Source of the DNA: Paragorgia papillata
Lineage: Eukaryota > Cnidaria > Anthozoa > Scleralcyonacea > Coralliidae
DNA: 64,000 bases
NCBI GenBank assembly: GCA_035771165.1
Contig: JAWNZC010000104.1
Span: forward strand, 124,001-188,000
Reading direction: 5' to 3'
Numbering within the stretch: the stretch's first letter is position 1; each line of letters opens with the position of its first letter. The position numbers and the translations under genes are program-made. The notes below the pieces were generated by a model that saw only the letters and a program-made list of their open reading frames with translations, did not search any database and was not told where the DNA came from. Positions 10,930-20,920 of this stretch are shown piece after piece.

Positions 10930-11936
10930 TCAACAGAGATGGTTTTGAGACGAGTATCTTGATGTCATTGAATGCGTAGTCGTGAATTTCTGACCATTAA
11001 ATTCGTGCCCTTTTCTTGTCAGTTGGCGTAGCGGTTCTGATGCATCTGACAATTTCGGAAGGAATTTTGCGAGATAGTTTGTCATCCCCCAGATTCGCCT
11101 CACTCCCTGTACGTCTTGTGGTTTTGTCACATGGAGTATCGCTTCTACCTTGGATGGGTCTGCCTGTACTCCATCTGCGGTGAGTAAATGACCAATGTAT
11201 GGCATGGATGCTTTCTTGAGCTCAATCTTTGAATCGTTTAGCTTGATTCCTCTTTCGCGACACCGTCTTAGCAGAGCCTCTAGCTTGGCGTCGTTGTCAT
11301 TGACTGCTTCATCCATTGACGTTCCATTTCCAATAATAAGGTGTCGTCCGCCACCGTCCTCACTCCATCGAGGCCTTCGATAGCTTGGCCCAGGCGCCTC
11401 TGGAAGATCTCTCCTGCTGGTGAGATTCCAAAGGGCATCCTGGTCCATTTGTAACGGCCAAACGGAGTGTTAAACGTGGTTAGCAGAGACGATTCTTGAT
11501 CTAGGTTGATCTACCAGTAGCCATTCTTGCAGTCCACCTTGGTAAACACCTTCGCGTTGGTCAAATGTGGGAGGACTTCTTCAATCGTAGGCATTGGGTA
11601 ATGGCACCTCCTTAATGCTTTATTTAGTGGTGGTGGGTCAAGGCAAAGTCGTATTTTCCCATGGCTCTTCTTGTTGACTACAATTCAACTCACCCAGTCA
11701 GTCGGTTCCACGACATTCTGGATAATACCTTGTTGCTCAAGCTCACTTAGATGATCTTTCAGCGGTTTCCGTAGAGCTTCAGGTATTCTTCTGGGTGGTA
11801 TTTGGACTGGCTTGGCCATATTATCTACTTCCAGATGAAGTGGCTCTCCAAGTTCACCAAGATCTTGGAATACGTCGGCGTATTTGGCCAGTACATCTTC
11901 TTTGGTCATGTTACTCGTGCTCTGGCTATCCACCAC
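10930..11936 (-). pseudogene. pol: Gypsy reverse transcriptase (broken)
   Basis: Starts with the linker LAKYADVFQDLGELGEPLHL and the RT entry block GIIQNVVEPTDWV. A TGA follows at about 11685, then VVNKKSHGKIR in frame, a Tyr-Trp-stop at about 11512, and the MPFGISPAGEIFQ block. The catalytic YxDD reads VADD. A shift near 11340 leads to the C-terminal part with GHLLTADGVQADPSKVEAI and MTNYLAKFLPKLS. Loss of the Tyr plus stops and shifts make it non-functional. Confidence 0.86.
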
Positions 11937-11957
11937 TTGAACTTCATCCGTCCTGGG

Positions 11958-12710
11958 TTATAGGTTTTCCTGGCTGACTTGTATTAGATTCATTTGTTGC
12001 GCTGCTCGGCTCCCGAGAAGATTGATGTCGGCATCTTTGTCTTTCACCACAACGAATTTCATCTTATATTTCTGGCCATTTTTCGGGTTTGTCAGCTGAA
12101 CATGACATATTCCATCGGGTTTTAGCGGTGATGAATTGTACATCTTCAATACTTGGTTTGTGTTTAAGACATTCCTTTCATACTTGGTACCACGCAGTTC
12201 TCCACTTCGGATCACATTACAAGTCGCCCCGGTGTTTACTTGAAAACTCATATTATGTCCACCTTTGATTTTCATTGTTGCGTGGATTTTTGACCAAAAT
12301 TGTTCGCTTTTGACGACCAGAACTTCTTCAGGTTGTGGATGCAGGTCTAGAGTCGATACGTATTCTCCGGAGTCATCATCTGAGCTGTTTGGGCGAGTGT
12401 ATTTCGTTACTATGTTTGCTGGCGAGTACTTGGAATTCTTCTGTAAACAAACCTGCGGGAAATGATTCTGTCTACCCCAATTCTTGCATGTATGGCCATA
12501 AGCTGGGCAAACGCCTCGTAGGTGACTACCGCTGCAGTATTTACAAGGGCGTCTTGTCTTCCATGGCTTTCGTTGCCTTTCGTTTTCCGTCTTTCTGTTT
12601 TGTCTTAGCGCGTTTACTTCTTCGTCATTTCCCGAGGGCTTCTTTAATTCTTTGAAGCGGATATTTGTCGTTTCGCCGCTTCTTCCGATGTCTATGGCAC
12701 GCGAGAGCAT
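11958..12710 (-). pseudogene. gag-pro: Gypsy gag zinc knuckle and protease
   Basis: A 250-residue open segment. The first CCHC knuckle is intact (CKYCSGSHLRGVC). The second has lost a cysteine: CKNWGRQNHFPQVC has Trp where Cys is expected. The retropepsin-like domain follows with FQVNTGATCNVI, where the catalytic Asp of DTG is replaced by Asn. KFVVVKDKDADINLLGSRAA matches the downstream flap/ILG region. These substitutions indicate a long-inactive protease. Confidence 0.83.
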
Positions 12711-13281
12711 AAGTTTATTTTCTTGTAGTAATTTCTTTCTGGTTGACTCATCTCTGATTCCTAATACAAGTATATCAGCGAGTCGTTAAGACAATTGCAA
12801 AAACTGCATGTTTGCGCAAGCTTTCGTAATACTATCACATATTGGTCGTTGCTTTCAGTATCCTCTTGGTTTCATCGGTTGAATATAAATCTTTCGCACG
12901 TTTCGTTAGTTTCTCCGACGCAAAATTATTCAAACTTCTCAATAGCTTTGCTGAGTACTCGGCGGTCTGTCTATGTTGCGAAATCCATTCCTTCATACAT
13001 TTCGAGCACTTCTTCTCCAATTACAGATAGAAACATGGCTGCCTTGAAATTTTCTTCAAAGTGATTTAGTCTGGCCTGGCGACGATCGCGTAATTCCGCC
13101 ATGCTCTCTTAAACCGCTTCCAATTTACCGCAAGATTGCCTTCCGTCTTCAGAGGCTGAGGCGGTTTTAACCCGGGTGGGAGAGTTGGCAATGTGGTGGT
13201 CATGTTGTTCTGTCCTGTGCTTGTCTCCGCGGGCGGTGTTTGTGCCATTTCTTCGCTGCTTAGGTTCTCTGCTTCAGACAT
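12711..13281 (-). pseudogene. gag: Gypsy gag N-terminal part (frameshifted)
   Basis: The ATG at 13281 opens a 71-residue segment with a Pro/Thr-rich start and NLAVNWKRFKRAWRNYAIV, a motif common at the N-terminus of Gypsy Gag proteins in animals. The frame is lost near 13066, and remnants continue in other frames to 12711. The ATG lies 18 bases downstream of the primer site. Confidence 0.78.
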
Positions 13282-13298
13282 TGCTCTTCATTCAAAAT

Positions 13299-13314
13299 CC
13301 CACTCCTGACACCA
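13299..13314 (-). promoter_or_regulatory. Primer binding site, tRNA-Leu type
   Basis: The minus strand reads TGGTGTCAGGAGTGGG directly after the LTR end. This is complementary to the CCA-terminated 3' end typical of a leucine tRNA. Confidence 0.85.
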
Positions 13315-13487
13315 TGTTTTGATATATAAAATAGTACTCAATAAATCGAAAGCTTTATTTCTAGCGCTGAGTGTCCCCCATTCTCGTGGACATGCACAAT
13401 GCTGTACATCTATCATTCTACACTTTTTGTCTATATCCTGTTGAAAAGATTAGTCCCGCATTACAAATATTAACTCCTATCGTGACA
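13315..13487 (-). repeat. 5' LTR of Gypsy element
   Basis: The minus strand starts TGTCACGATAGG and ends AAAACA immediately before the primer site, giving 173 bp with TG...CA ends. This is short for a Gypsy LTR. Confidence 0.8.
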
Positions 13488-14170
13488 GTTATCGTAATTT
13501 TCCATACAACAAACGTCCCGGATTTGTTATTAGGGTTACCGTTTATGGTTCCACTCTGTGCCTGTGTGTGTGTGGGGGGGGGGGGGGAGGAGGGGGGGGG
13601 GCAGGTCAGATTATCGTAATTTTCCATAGCACAAACGTCCAGGATTTGGGATTAGGGTTGACCCCCATACAATGGAACCATGAACCCTAGGTTATCGTAA
13701 TTTTCCATACCACAAACGTCCCCGATTTGTGATTAGGGTTGTTTCCATTGTATGGGCCCTATTTTATATATCAATAGTAACCGGGGTCAGGTTATCGTAA
13801 TTTTCCATACCACAAATATCCTGGATTTGTGATTACGGTTAGGGTCTATGGTTCCATGTATGGAGGTCAGGTTATCGTAATTTTTTATACCGCAAACGTC
13901 CCAGATTTGTGATTAGGGTTAGGGTTCATGGCTCCATTGTATGGGGGTCAGGTTATCCTAAGTTTTCATACCTCAAACGTCCCGGATTTGTGATTAGGGT
14001 TAGGGTTTATGGTTCTATTGTGTGTTGGGGTGGGGGGGGGGTGGGGGGGGGGGTGGTGGTGGGGGGGTGTGCCAGGTTATCGTAATTGTCCATAGCACAA
14101 ACGTCCCGGATTTGTGATTAGGGTTAGGGTTTATGGTTCCTTTGTATGGGGGTGAGGTGATCGTAATTGA
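13488..14170 (+). repeat. G-rich TTAGGG-containing minisatellite, right part
   Basis: About eight degenerate units (about 80-125 bp) start with TTATCGTAATTTTCCATA at about 13490, 13611, 13686, 13791, 13871, 13952, 14078 and 14157. Units contain GATTAGGGTTAGGG followed by TTATGGTTCC, and some carry long G-runs (13573-13602 and 14028-14067). Confidence 0.9.
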
Positions 14171-14287
14171 TCTTGTGTTGATCAAGACTATTTTGAGAAC
14201 TCGTATACTCATGCAATTTGTCAGATCTTTAATCATTTTCACTTTATTTATTTTGCCTTCTATTATTTCGACTTCAATTATTTTGAG

Positions 14288-14503
14288 TCACGTGTAGCCT
14301 TGTAGCCACATAACCACGTACGTAGCCTTGTAGCCACGTAGCCTTGTAGACACATAGCCCTGTAGCCAAGTAGCCCTGTAGCCACGTAGCCCTGTAGCCA
14401 CGTAGCCCTGTAGCCACGTAGCCACGTAGCCAGGTAGCCACGTAGCCAGGTAGCCACGTAACCAAGTAGCTACGTAGCCACGTAGCCTGGTAGCCACGTA
14501 GAA
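14288..14503 (-). repeat. 8-mer tandem array (TAGCCACG/TAGCCTTG family)
   Basis: About 27 units of period 8, mostly TAGCCACG with variants TAGCCCTG and TAGCCAGG. The repetitive open frames across it on the minus strand are artefacts. Confidence 0.93.
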
Positions 14504-15135
14504 ATGGGTTGTCAAAAATATTGTATTTTGTGCAAAAAGACAATATAATTTATACTGGCATGCTACAATATGGGAGTATAAAATCAGACAAATTGAAGGC
14601 ATGGGAGGTGTGGGGCTCCCATATATTGACTATACAAGGATATGCCACTGGGAAGGGTATGGTTTTCATTTATTCCATTTTTAATTTGGAACCGGTACTG
14701 GTGTAATATATAATAATCATTCTTTTGATCTGGTGCAAGGTCTGTTCTTATATGCCGGCAGTTATTTAAGCAAGCACAAGGTACCCTATGTTTTCCTTTG
14801 TTTCAGTTTGGAACAGAGTACCATTTTTAGCAATTTAGCGTGGAACAGGGTAAAAAAACAATATGCAATTCCTTTGTCTGGATTAATAACGTGGTTTTAA
14901 AGGTTCAGTGGTACACCCTATCCTGAATTTAAGGGGTAGCCCTTCCCTGGGATTGAAGGTAGGGTGAATTAATAATAATAAACAACGAACACGAGGGGTT
15001 TGCATTAATGAATTTCTAGTTAAATATGTAAGCGAGACACTTTCTATTGTAGGATATTGTAAGACTATACAATAAAAGTAAAATAAGGTAAAACTAAAAG
15101 TGGGGTGGAGTTAAGGCAAAGAAAAGACTGTGACG
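14504..15135. other. Intergenic, nothing recognised
   Basis: AT-rich sequence with no coding, RNA or repeat signal beyond short homopolymers. Confidence 0.6.
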
Positions 15136-15657
15136 TTAAAAGGGAAGGAGAAGATAGCCAGAATGTAACATGGAATTTAAACCAAAATTGTAAACCAAAA
15201 TAGTACATTGGAACCAAAATATACTAGCTTTCATTACCATTATTGTGTCCATTGAATTGTAAGTTATCAACGCGGATTTCCATTTGTTGCCATGGTCACC
15301 TCGTAAACTCCAAATGTCTGTTTTCGTTTCAGATGACGTTCGGGAAAACAATGATAAGGAATTATTATCACCAGACATCTTGTATTTAAAACTGACGCAA
15401 ATACCAGTTATTTCTCTAATGTCCTCATTTCCAGTCAAATTGAGTGAAAATGTTGCAGTGTGGTTCACCATACAACCAATACTATAAGCTAAAAAATAAG
15501 TCATTAATAGTAAATTAGAAACAGATTCGCCGTGACTAATATTAACTTTCCCTACGATTCTCATGATTTGTACCATTAATTGCATTTGTTTCTTTAGTGA
15601 ATTTTTCGGTAATGCAAAAGTAATAAGCCCAACTTCAAGGATCAACGCTCGTACCAT
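15136..15657 (-). CDS. MAM-domain-like exon or fragment
   Basis: A 173-residue open frame. Its centre matches the MAM (meprin/A5/PTPmu) domain pattern: ICVSFKYKMSGDNNSLSLF, the C-L-S-F-x-Y-x-M-x-G block, followed by IWSLRGDHGNKW, the LWSxxGDQGNxW block. MAM domains are extracellular adhesion or protease-associated modules. The N-terminal ~60 residues (MVRALILEVGLITFAL) are hydrophobic but not clearly part of the domain. The C-terminal half of a normal MAM (the FEA/VRG block) is absent or frame-shifted. It may be a single exon of a larger gene or a pseudogene. No neighbouring exon was located. Confidence 0.5.
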   Translation of the reverse strand: MVRALILEVGLITFALPKNSLKKQMQLMVQIMRIVGKVNISHGESVSNLLLMTYFLAYSIGCMVNHTATFSLNLTGNEDIREITGICVSFKYKMSGDNNSLSLFSRTSSETKTDIWSLRGDHGNKWKSALITYNSMDTIMVMKASIFWFQCTILVYNFGLNSMLHSGYLLLPF

Positions 15658-15794
15658 CTATCCCCACACAACATTTTAAAAGCAAGGCCTATTCATATAT
15701 TATATGAATATTAACCTAATTAAACCTAAATTGAAGCACTATTTCTTCGCCCTAAGAGATTCATTAGCTTTCGAGTGTTTTGATACCGTGATGA

Positions 15795-16068
15795 AACACG
15801 CAGAATGAGTTTTTGAAATGGCTTCTCAAATGAAAGACAATGAACCAATGAGCCACCGTTGTGGGACTTGCGGATCTTTTGAGATACAATTTTACTCAAT
15901 CGTATCGTGTTTTTTTGTTTAATTAACATAAATGAAACGCTAGTGTTTGATGAAGAAACACAAGTGTTTGATGCAGTGCTTTACCGGTGTTTCATAGCCC
16001 ATTCACGTGACGGAATGGAGCTGTCTGATTGAGTAAAATTCTCATGAATTATTAATGATTTTGAGAAT
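15795..16068 (+). repeat. Dispersed repeat, copy A
   Basis: About 270 bp nearly identical to 54443-54714, starting GAGTTTTTGAAATGGCTTC and ending near ATTAATGATTTTGAGAA. Same orientation in both places, with no coding frame. Probably a MITE or the end of a larger element. Confidence 0.85.
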
Positions 16069-16233
16069 TCGAACATTTATTGAATTTTGGAAACAAAACA
16101 GTGTAGTAATTATACAGCTATTTCAATATTTATATTCTGTGTTCAGGATCATATAACCATTTATTGCCAATTGTAATAATCATAGTAATTGTGACAATAT
16201 TGTACAAAGTTCGCCTTTAAAACTGTCTGCGAA

Positions 16234-16411
16234 AATGCAATGCAATGCAATGCAGTGCAGTGCGATGCGATGCGATGCGATGCGATGCGATGCGATGCGA
16301 TGCGATGATATGCGATGCGATGCGATGCGATGCGACGCGATGCGATGCGATGCGATGCGATGCGACGCGATGCGATGCGATGCGATGCAATGCAATGCCA
16401 TGCGATGCAAT
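16234..16411 (+). repeat. Pentanucleotide microsatellite (ATGCG/ATGCA)
   Basis: About 35 pentamers: AATGC units, then GTGCA, then a long GATGC run with GACGC and GATAT variants, and AATGC again at the right edge. Confidence 0.97.
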
Positions 16412-17122
16412 TATTGATCTCTATATAACTGGATTGCTCAACGGGATCTAAAAATAAAGCCATCGGATATAACGAATTTGGAGTACCAGGATGGCCGCCA
16501 TGCACGGAAAAACTTTGTATGTTTTCGTAGCACAAAAAGAGACAAAAAGATCCACATCAAGAAAGTTCCTGCTATTGCTATCAAACAAAGAACACTGTAC
16601 AAGGTTTAAAAACTTATTTTGGAATTTGTTGGTATTTTTAGCAGAAAAACGTGCTATTTCGTAATTTTTTTACTTTGCCCTGTATTCAATAAACTTAATT
16701 ACCCATATCACAGCCTAGTCCCGTCGTTCTGAAGCACGCGCGTCTATGATGAGACTGGTGCCTACGTTTGACGTCACCGCTCAAGGGGCATAAAGACGCC
16801 TAGCAGATTTCAGTATGTTCAAGATGGCAGTATTTACACTTGACAAGGTTAAAACACAAATTGTTTACGCTTGACATACCTTCAATAGGAAAAAATGGTA
16901 AACCATATTTAAGTTTCAAACAAGCACATTTTGATAACAACACGTTCTACTATCAAGTGGGATACTCTATTAAGCCGGATTTTTGAGAAAAGTGAGAGAA
17001 AAAGTAAAATATTGCCAGAAAAATTGCATTGCTCTAAATAAATGACATTGAAAATGATAATTTCAACATAATGAAAAGAACTCGCTGAACAAAAAGGTTA
17101 AATTCAACCAATATTTGTTTCA
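16412..17122. other. Intergenic, nothing recognised
   Basis: AT-rich DNA immediately left of the 81-bp direct repeat. No gene signal was seen. Confidence 0.55.
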
Positions 17123-17203
17123 ATAACCCAAATTTAAACATTAATAAATTCATCTCTTTGTAGGAAATACAACAACGAAATCATGTCAGAATAAGAAAAT
17201 AAT
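17123..17203 (+). repeat. 81-bp direct repeat flanking DNA element, left copy
   Basis: Identical over all 81 bases to 21438-21518 and directly adjacent to the left terminal inverted repeat. Begins ATAACCCAAATTTAAAC and ends AGAAAATAAT. Confidence 0.97.
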
Positions 17204-17308
17204 GATGGTCGGTTGCTAAGGAGTTTTCCTCCGGAAGCGCGGGCTCGAATACCATAAGCGGTCATTCCCAGGGGAGTAGATTTCCATCGAAATTTAAAAC
17301 TTTTCAAC

Positions 17309-18002
17309 ATGGCGAATTCAGAGGCTGAGAAAATTATAGCCGCGCTTTCCACGCTTAAACTAGGGTCATCTGGAGATGACACAGAGAGGTCAGAGAAGTT
17401 TTGGAACCCCGTGCTAGTGGCAATGAAGTTTTCGGTGGATAATTTCAAGCAAGTCGAAGCCAAATTATGGAATGCGAGACCTCGATCCCATCTTAGAAGG
17501 ACGAGCTTCTAACAAGTTTGAGCTTACCGGGCCTCTAATCGACTCGTATCTTCGGGAATTGGGGAAAGCCATGTATAGTAAGCTTGGCCGTTCCAGAAAT
17601 ACTGGACTAATGCCACCTGTAAAGTTGTTTTTGCCATATAATATATTTCGGTATTTATGCAATATTGCTGTTGGGTATGGCGGGTCGTTAAAGAACACCA
17701 AAGCTCAAATGTTGGTAACTGTGGATCGATTCGAGACGGCGTCAAAGGTGTTCTCGCCGGTCAGATTTGGTGGGAATAACTTTTTAAAGAAAAGACACTT
17801 CACCAAAGTCAAGGAGAATGGTCGCACACTGCTACGATATTCTGGAAGAGCAGCCATAGTTGTGGGAAAGTCAACACCACTGATTTTTGAATACAATGTC
17901 AAGCAAGAAAAAGTGACACTTACATTTTATGTTCAGCGATACGACAGGGAGGATTTTTCACTAGATTTAAGACTTCAAGCTGTTATTAACCAGGAAGCTT
18001 AA
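17309..18002 (+). pseudogene. Hypothetical protein of the 17-21 kb element (one-base frameshift)
   Basis: The ATG at 17309 (MANSEAEKIIAALSTLKL) opens a 67-residue frame. After KQVEAKLW, near 17470, a one-base change links it to the frame that continues RDLDPILEGRASNKFELTG and runs to the TAA at 18000, for ~230 residues together. The protein looks globular. An acidic N-terminus is followed by SYLRELGKAMYSKLG, a MLVTVDRFETASKVF block and a C-terminal beta-rich KVTLTFYVQRYD block. No family is recognised. The shift may be decay, an assembly indel or a programmed event, since both halves look equally protein-like. Confidence 0.55.
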
Positions 18003-18117
18003 TAGTGAATTGAACAATACATTACTTGCTTGGTAAGCATCATATTGAAAATTTGCAATTGGGACCAATTTGAAGTTAACATCCAGTGTCCACCTTAGCC
18101 AAGGGGAAACAACTTAA

Positions 18118-18218
18118 CCCGGGTGTAGAGAGAGGTTCGGCTTAAGGTTATGTGTTTGGGTAGATCTATAGCCATCATACCCAAAATCCTAAGCCGAACC
18201 TCTCTCTACGCCTGGGTA
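18118..18218. repeat. Large hairpin inside the element (1)
   Basis: 20-bp perfect arms at 18124-18143 and 18190-18209, extended imperfectly on both sides (CCCGGGTGTAGAGAGAGG against CCTCTCTCTACGCCTGGG). It lies just after the plus-strand stop and could act as a shared 3' end signal or be a nested MITE. Confidence 0.9.
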
Positions 18219-18320
18219 GGGATTTTGACAATATATACTACCATACAATAAACTATTATCTACTAGTACTGGGTAGTTTTGGCTGCCAATATACCTTATT
18301 GATCATTCCGGCAGAATGAA

Positions 18321-18404
18321 AGCGAGGTGGTTGGGGGTAAATTAGCCTGCAAACAGGCTCTCCTGTGGGTGTGAATGCAGGCTAATTTGACCCAACAACC
18401 TCAC
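18321..18404. repeat. Large hairpin inside the element (2)
   Basis: Arms around AAATTAGCCTGC and GCAGGCTAATTT plus a GAGGTGGTTGGG / CCCAACAACCTC extension, total ~32 bp per arm with mismatches. Second hairpin between the convergent genes. Confidence 0.88.
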
Positions 18405-19487
18405 TTACATTTTTTTTTGAATTCATAAGGTATATTTAACCTATTAAGCCACAATGTGCCCCTCTTTGTTATTTTACTTTGTCAAACACCAAGTGATTTT
18501 ACTGGTCAAGGGGAAAGTGTTTGGTGTTAATCGGTAAACCATAAATATTGTTTGCAATTTTGAAATATGATATATTACAACTGGAAAATTCTGGCAAAAC
18601 TGCCAAGATCATTTTACTAAAGTTTTCAGAACAATGATTATCATTATTAATGAATCTTCATTTGAAGCTTTTCAGCCAATGTAACTTTAAACAAAATATA
18701 ATTGATGAACTAATTATTTAAGCAAAGTTTTCTATCTGTAATCTTGGATCATTATCAGTGCATATAATATTATGACAATGATCTGGACTTACTTATCGAA
18801 AGCCTTGCTTAATTAAACAATCGTGGTGTTTTGCACAAAACATTTATGATATTTTCTCATAAATTTTCCACAAGATTGCAGTTACTGTATTGTTGTTTAT
18901 ACTGTATTATAAACTGGATACATAATATTATAAGCAATGGTATTTTACAATGTTGGAGTTATTGTTGTTAATTACAAACTGAACATAATTAGCAATGTAT
19001 TTTTTAAATATTTGTAGTTTATTCCTACAAGCCTGGAAATATATTTCTTTGGTACAGTCAAAATAACCAGTATCAATGTGCTTGTGCCTTTCAAAAACAA
19101 ATGGCACATGTCAGGCTACGTGTGCTGAATGTCAGATAAGCATTCTTTACTGTTGGTGAGGAATTTGAACTGAACATTTAATAAGATGCATGCATAGCTA
19201 CAGTATACTGTAGTAAATTTAACTAGAAAAATCCGAAATGTGAAAATGCATAAAAATACAAATTTGTACTGGTCATTTTTCTGAACTGGATGCTTATTTG
19301 CAGGCTTTGTCTTACTCTTTGTAAATACCACTTAGTCAATTAAAATGCAAATTTTACACATTCAGATATTTAAATAATAATAATATAGTCTATTCACAAA
19401 TTTCTCGTCTTGAAAAACAATATTGTTAAACTTTTGTACTTTAAACTTACAACATTATTTAAAGAATTATTAGTTTCAGTTAGTTCT

Positions 19488-20920
19488 TTAACTGTCTGCC
19501 TTACAATTCCTTCTAAATACCTTCCCCGCTTGTACTTGCCAATCAGATCTTCCATCATAGCTTTTGGGGCATTTGACGATACAAAATCCCATGTATAAAT
19601 TCCAGTGCATCTTTGGTTTCTTCTCGTCTTCTGTATCGGACACCAGATTTATTATTGGTGATGGTCTCTTGTGTGGTACTTGACTGGTCTTTGCGGTCAA
19701 ACAGTATTTACAGTCTACCATATTGCTGAGTTATATTGCTTAACTTCTGCTGTTGTTCAGTCACTTTTTGTGCTGCAACTTCCTTTTCTTGAATATATTT
19801 TTCCAAATCACATTCTATAAGTGGAAAAAGGCATTGATAATATTCAACCTAATCATATTCAAGTTGCACCATTCCTGTCACTAGCTGCTACTGTATAGTG
19901 TCTGATATCTATAAAGACCTGATTTGTGGCAATTGATTTGCATGTTAAAACAAACCTATTTACTTTGTTCGCATCTGTATTAAGTATGTTTCTTAGGATT
20001 AGCCAGTCTGGGTACCTGGCTGCATTGCTGAGATCTGGCATTTGTTACTATAACTAAATAGTAATACTCATGTTCATCCTGAATGTATTTAGAACCTGTG
20101 CTGGCCCGCATAGACAAAATCTTGCTTTGCCTTCCATTGGGGTAACAGGGCTGCATGTAAATAAGATTTTATGGGCTGGTGTGCCTACCCGGGTTGAATT
20201 TAAAGGCTCTCTTCAAACGAATATGATGGATGCCAGGGTTTATAACCATGAAACTTGTGTGGGAAAGTGAGATTTCAGGTTCACAGGCAGGAAGTCTGGC
20301 TTGTTTGGCAAGTCAGCCTGCCTGAACAGTGTCATGTGAACATGAATAAACTTGCCTCACATAAACACTCCTTGAGGCGGATTATAATATTGAATTTTAA
20401 TATTGTAAAATAAGACAAATACTGATCAGTGGGTGTACTATTATAGGCAATTGTTTGCTATTAAAAGACAACCATATTTGTTGCTGAATTTTACATTTTA
20501 CATAGATAACATACGTAACTTATACGTACTAGCAGCAGCCACTTTGTCCTCTGCTACAGCCACAAGCGAACTGACTTGGTATTTCTTTTCCAGAAGCTGT
20601 TGCTCGGCGAGGTCAACCTTTGCTTTTTTCAACTCAGTGTCTCGTATGTTGCTTGACAATTGCCCTTGGTGATTTTTCAGCTGAAAGAACACCGATTTCT
20701 CCCAAAACCCGTTATGCTCTCTTTTCTTGTCACATTTTCCAACATGTGACCTATTTTTGCTGCATTTTCTGCTTTTAGAACACGTTTTAGAACAGCTAAA
20801 CGGGGAAAAAACAGCAGGGGTCGAGGAATCAAAATGGCGTTCACAATGAAAGCATTGAAATGCAAATGAGTTCCCGAATTACAGCATACATTCTTACCTT
20901 TCTTTTGAGCTACTTGCCAT
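19488..20920 (-). CDS. Spliced coiled-coil gene of the 17-21 kb element (hypothetical)
   Basis: A four-exon model with agreeing phases: exon 1 20898-20920 (ATGGCAAGTAGC, donor GTAAG), exon 2 20530-20795 (acceptor after a long pyrimidine tract, donor GTACGT), exon 3 19719-19814 (acceptor TTATAG, donor GTAGAC) and exon 4 19488-19630, ending TAA. These sum to 528 nt, or 175 residues. The N-terminus has a Cys/Ser/Lys-rich patch (CSKTCSKSRKCSKN). The middle is a strong coiled coil (LKKAKVDLAEQQLLEKKYQ, then LEKYIQEKEVAAQKVTEQQQ). Exon 4 is ambiguous: another frame reads TGIYTWDFVSSNAPKAMMED... to a perfect GTAAGT donor at 19450, which would extend the gene leftward. No family is recognised. Confidence 0.45.

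Larger units (their letters stand above)
8917..13487 (-). mobile_element. Ty3/Gypsy LTR retrotransposon, 3' LTR mostly deleted
   Basis: On the minus strand the order is LTR (13487-13315), tRNA-Leu-type primer site, gag, zinc knuckle, protease, RT, RNase H, integrase, polypurine tract and an LTR start at 8957. Integrase after RNase H is the Ty3/Gypsy order. Only ~40 bp of the 3' LTR survive before minisatellite sequence resumes. Many stops and shifts break the ORFs, the protease Asp is replaced (NTG), and the RT motif reads VADD, so the copy is dead. Confidence 0.92.

Noticed and set aside
13761..13775. Second LTR end (CTATTTTATATATCA)
   Set aside because: Inverse of the LTR end at 13315, but only ~15 AT-rich bases with no further LTR sequence around it.
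16180..16535. His/Ala/Ser/Arg and Met/Arg/Cys/Asp repeat frames
   Set aside because: Direct translation of the GATGC pentamer microsatellite.
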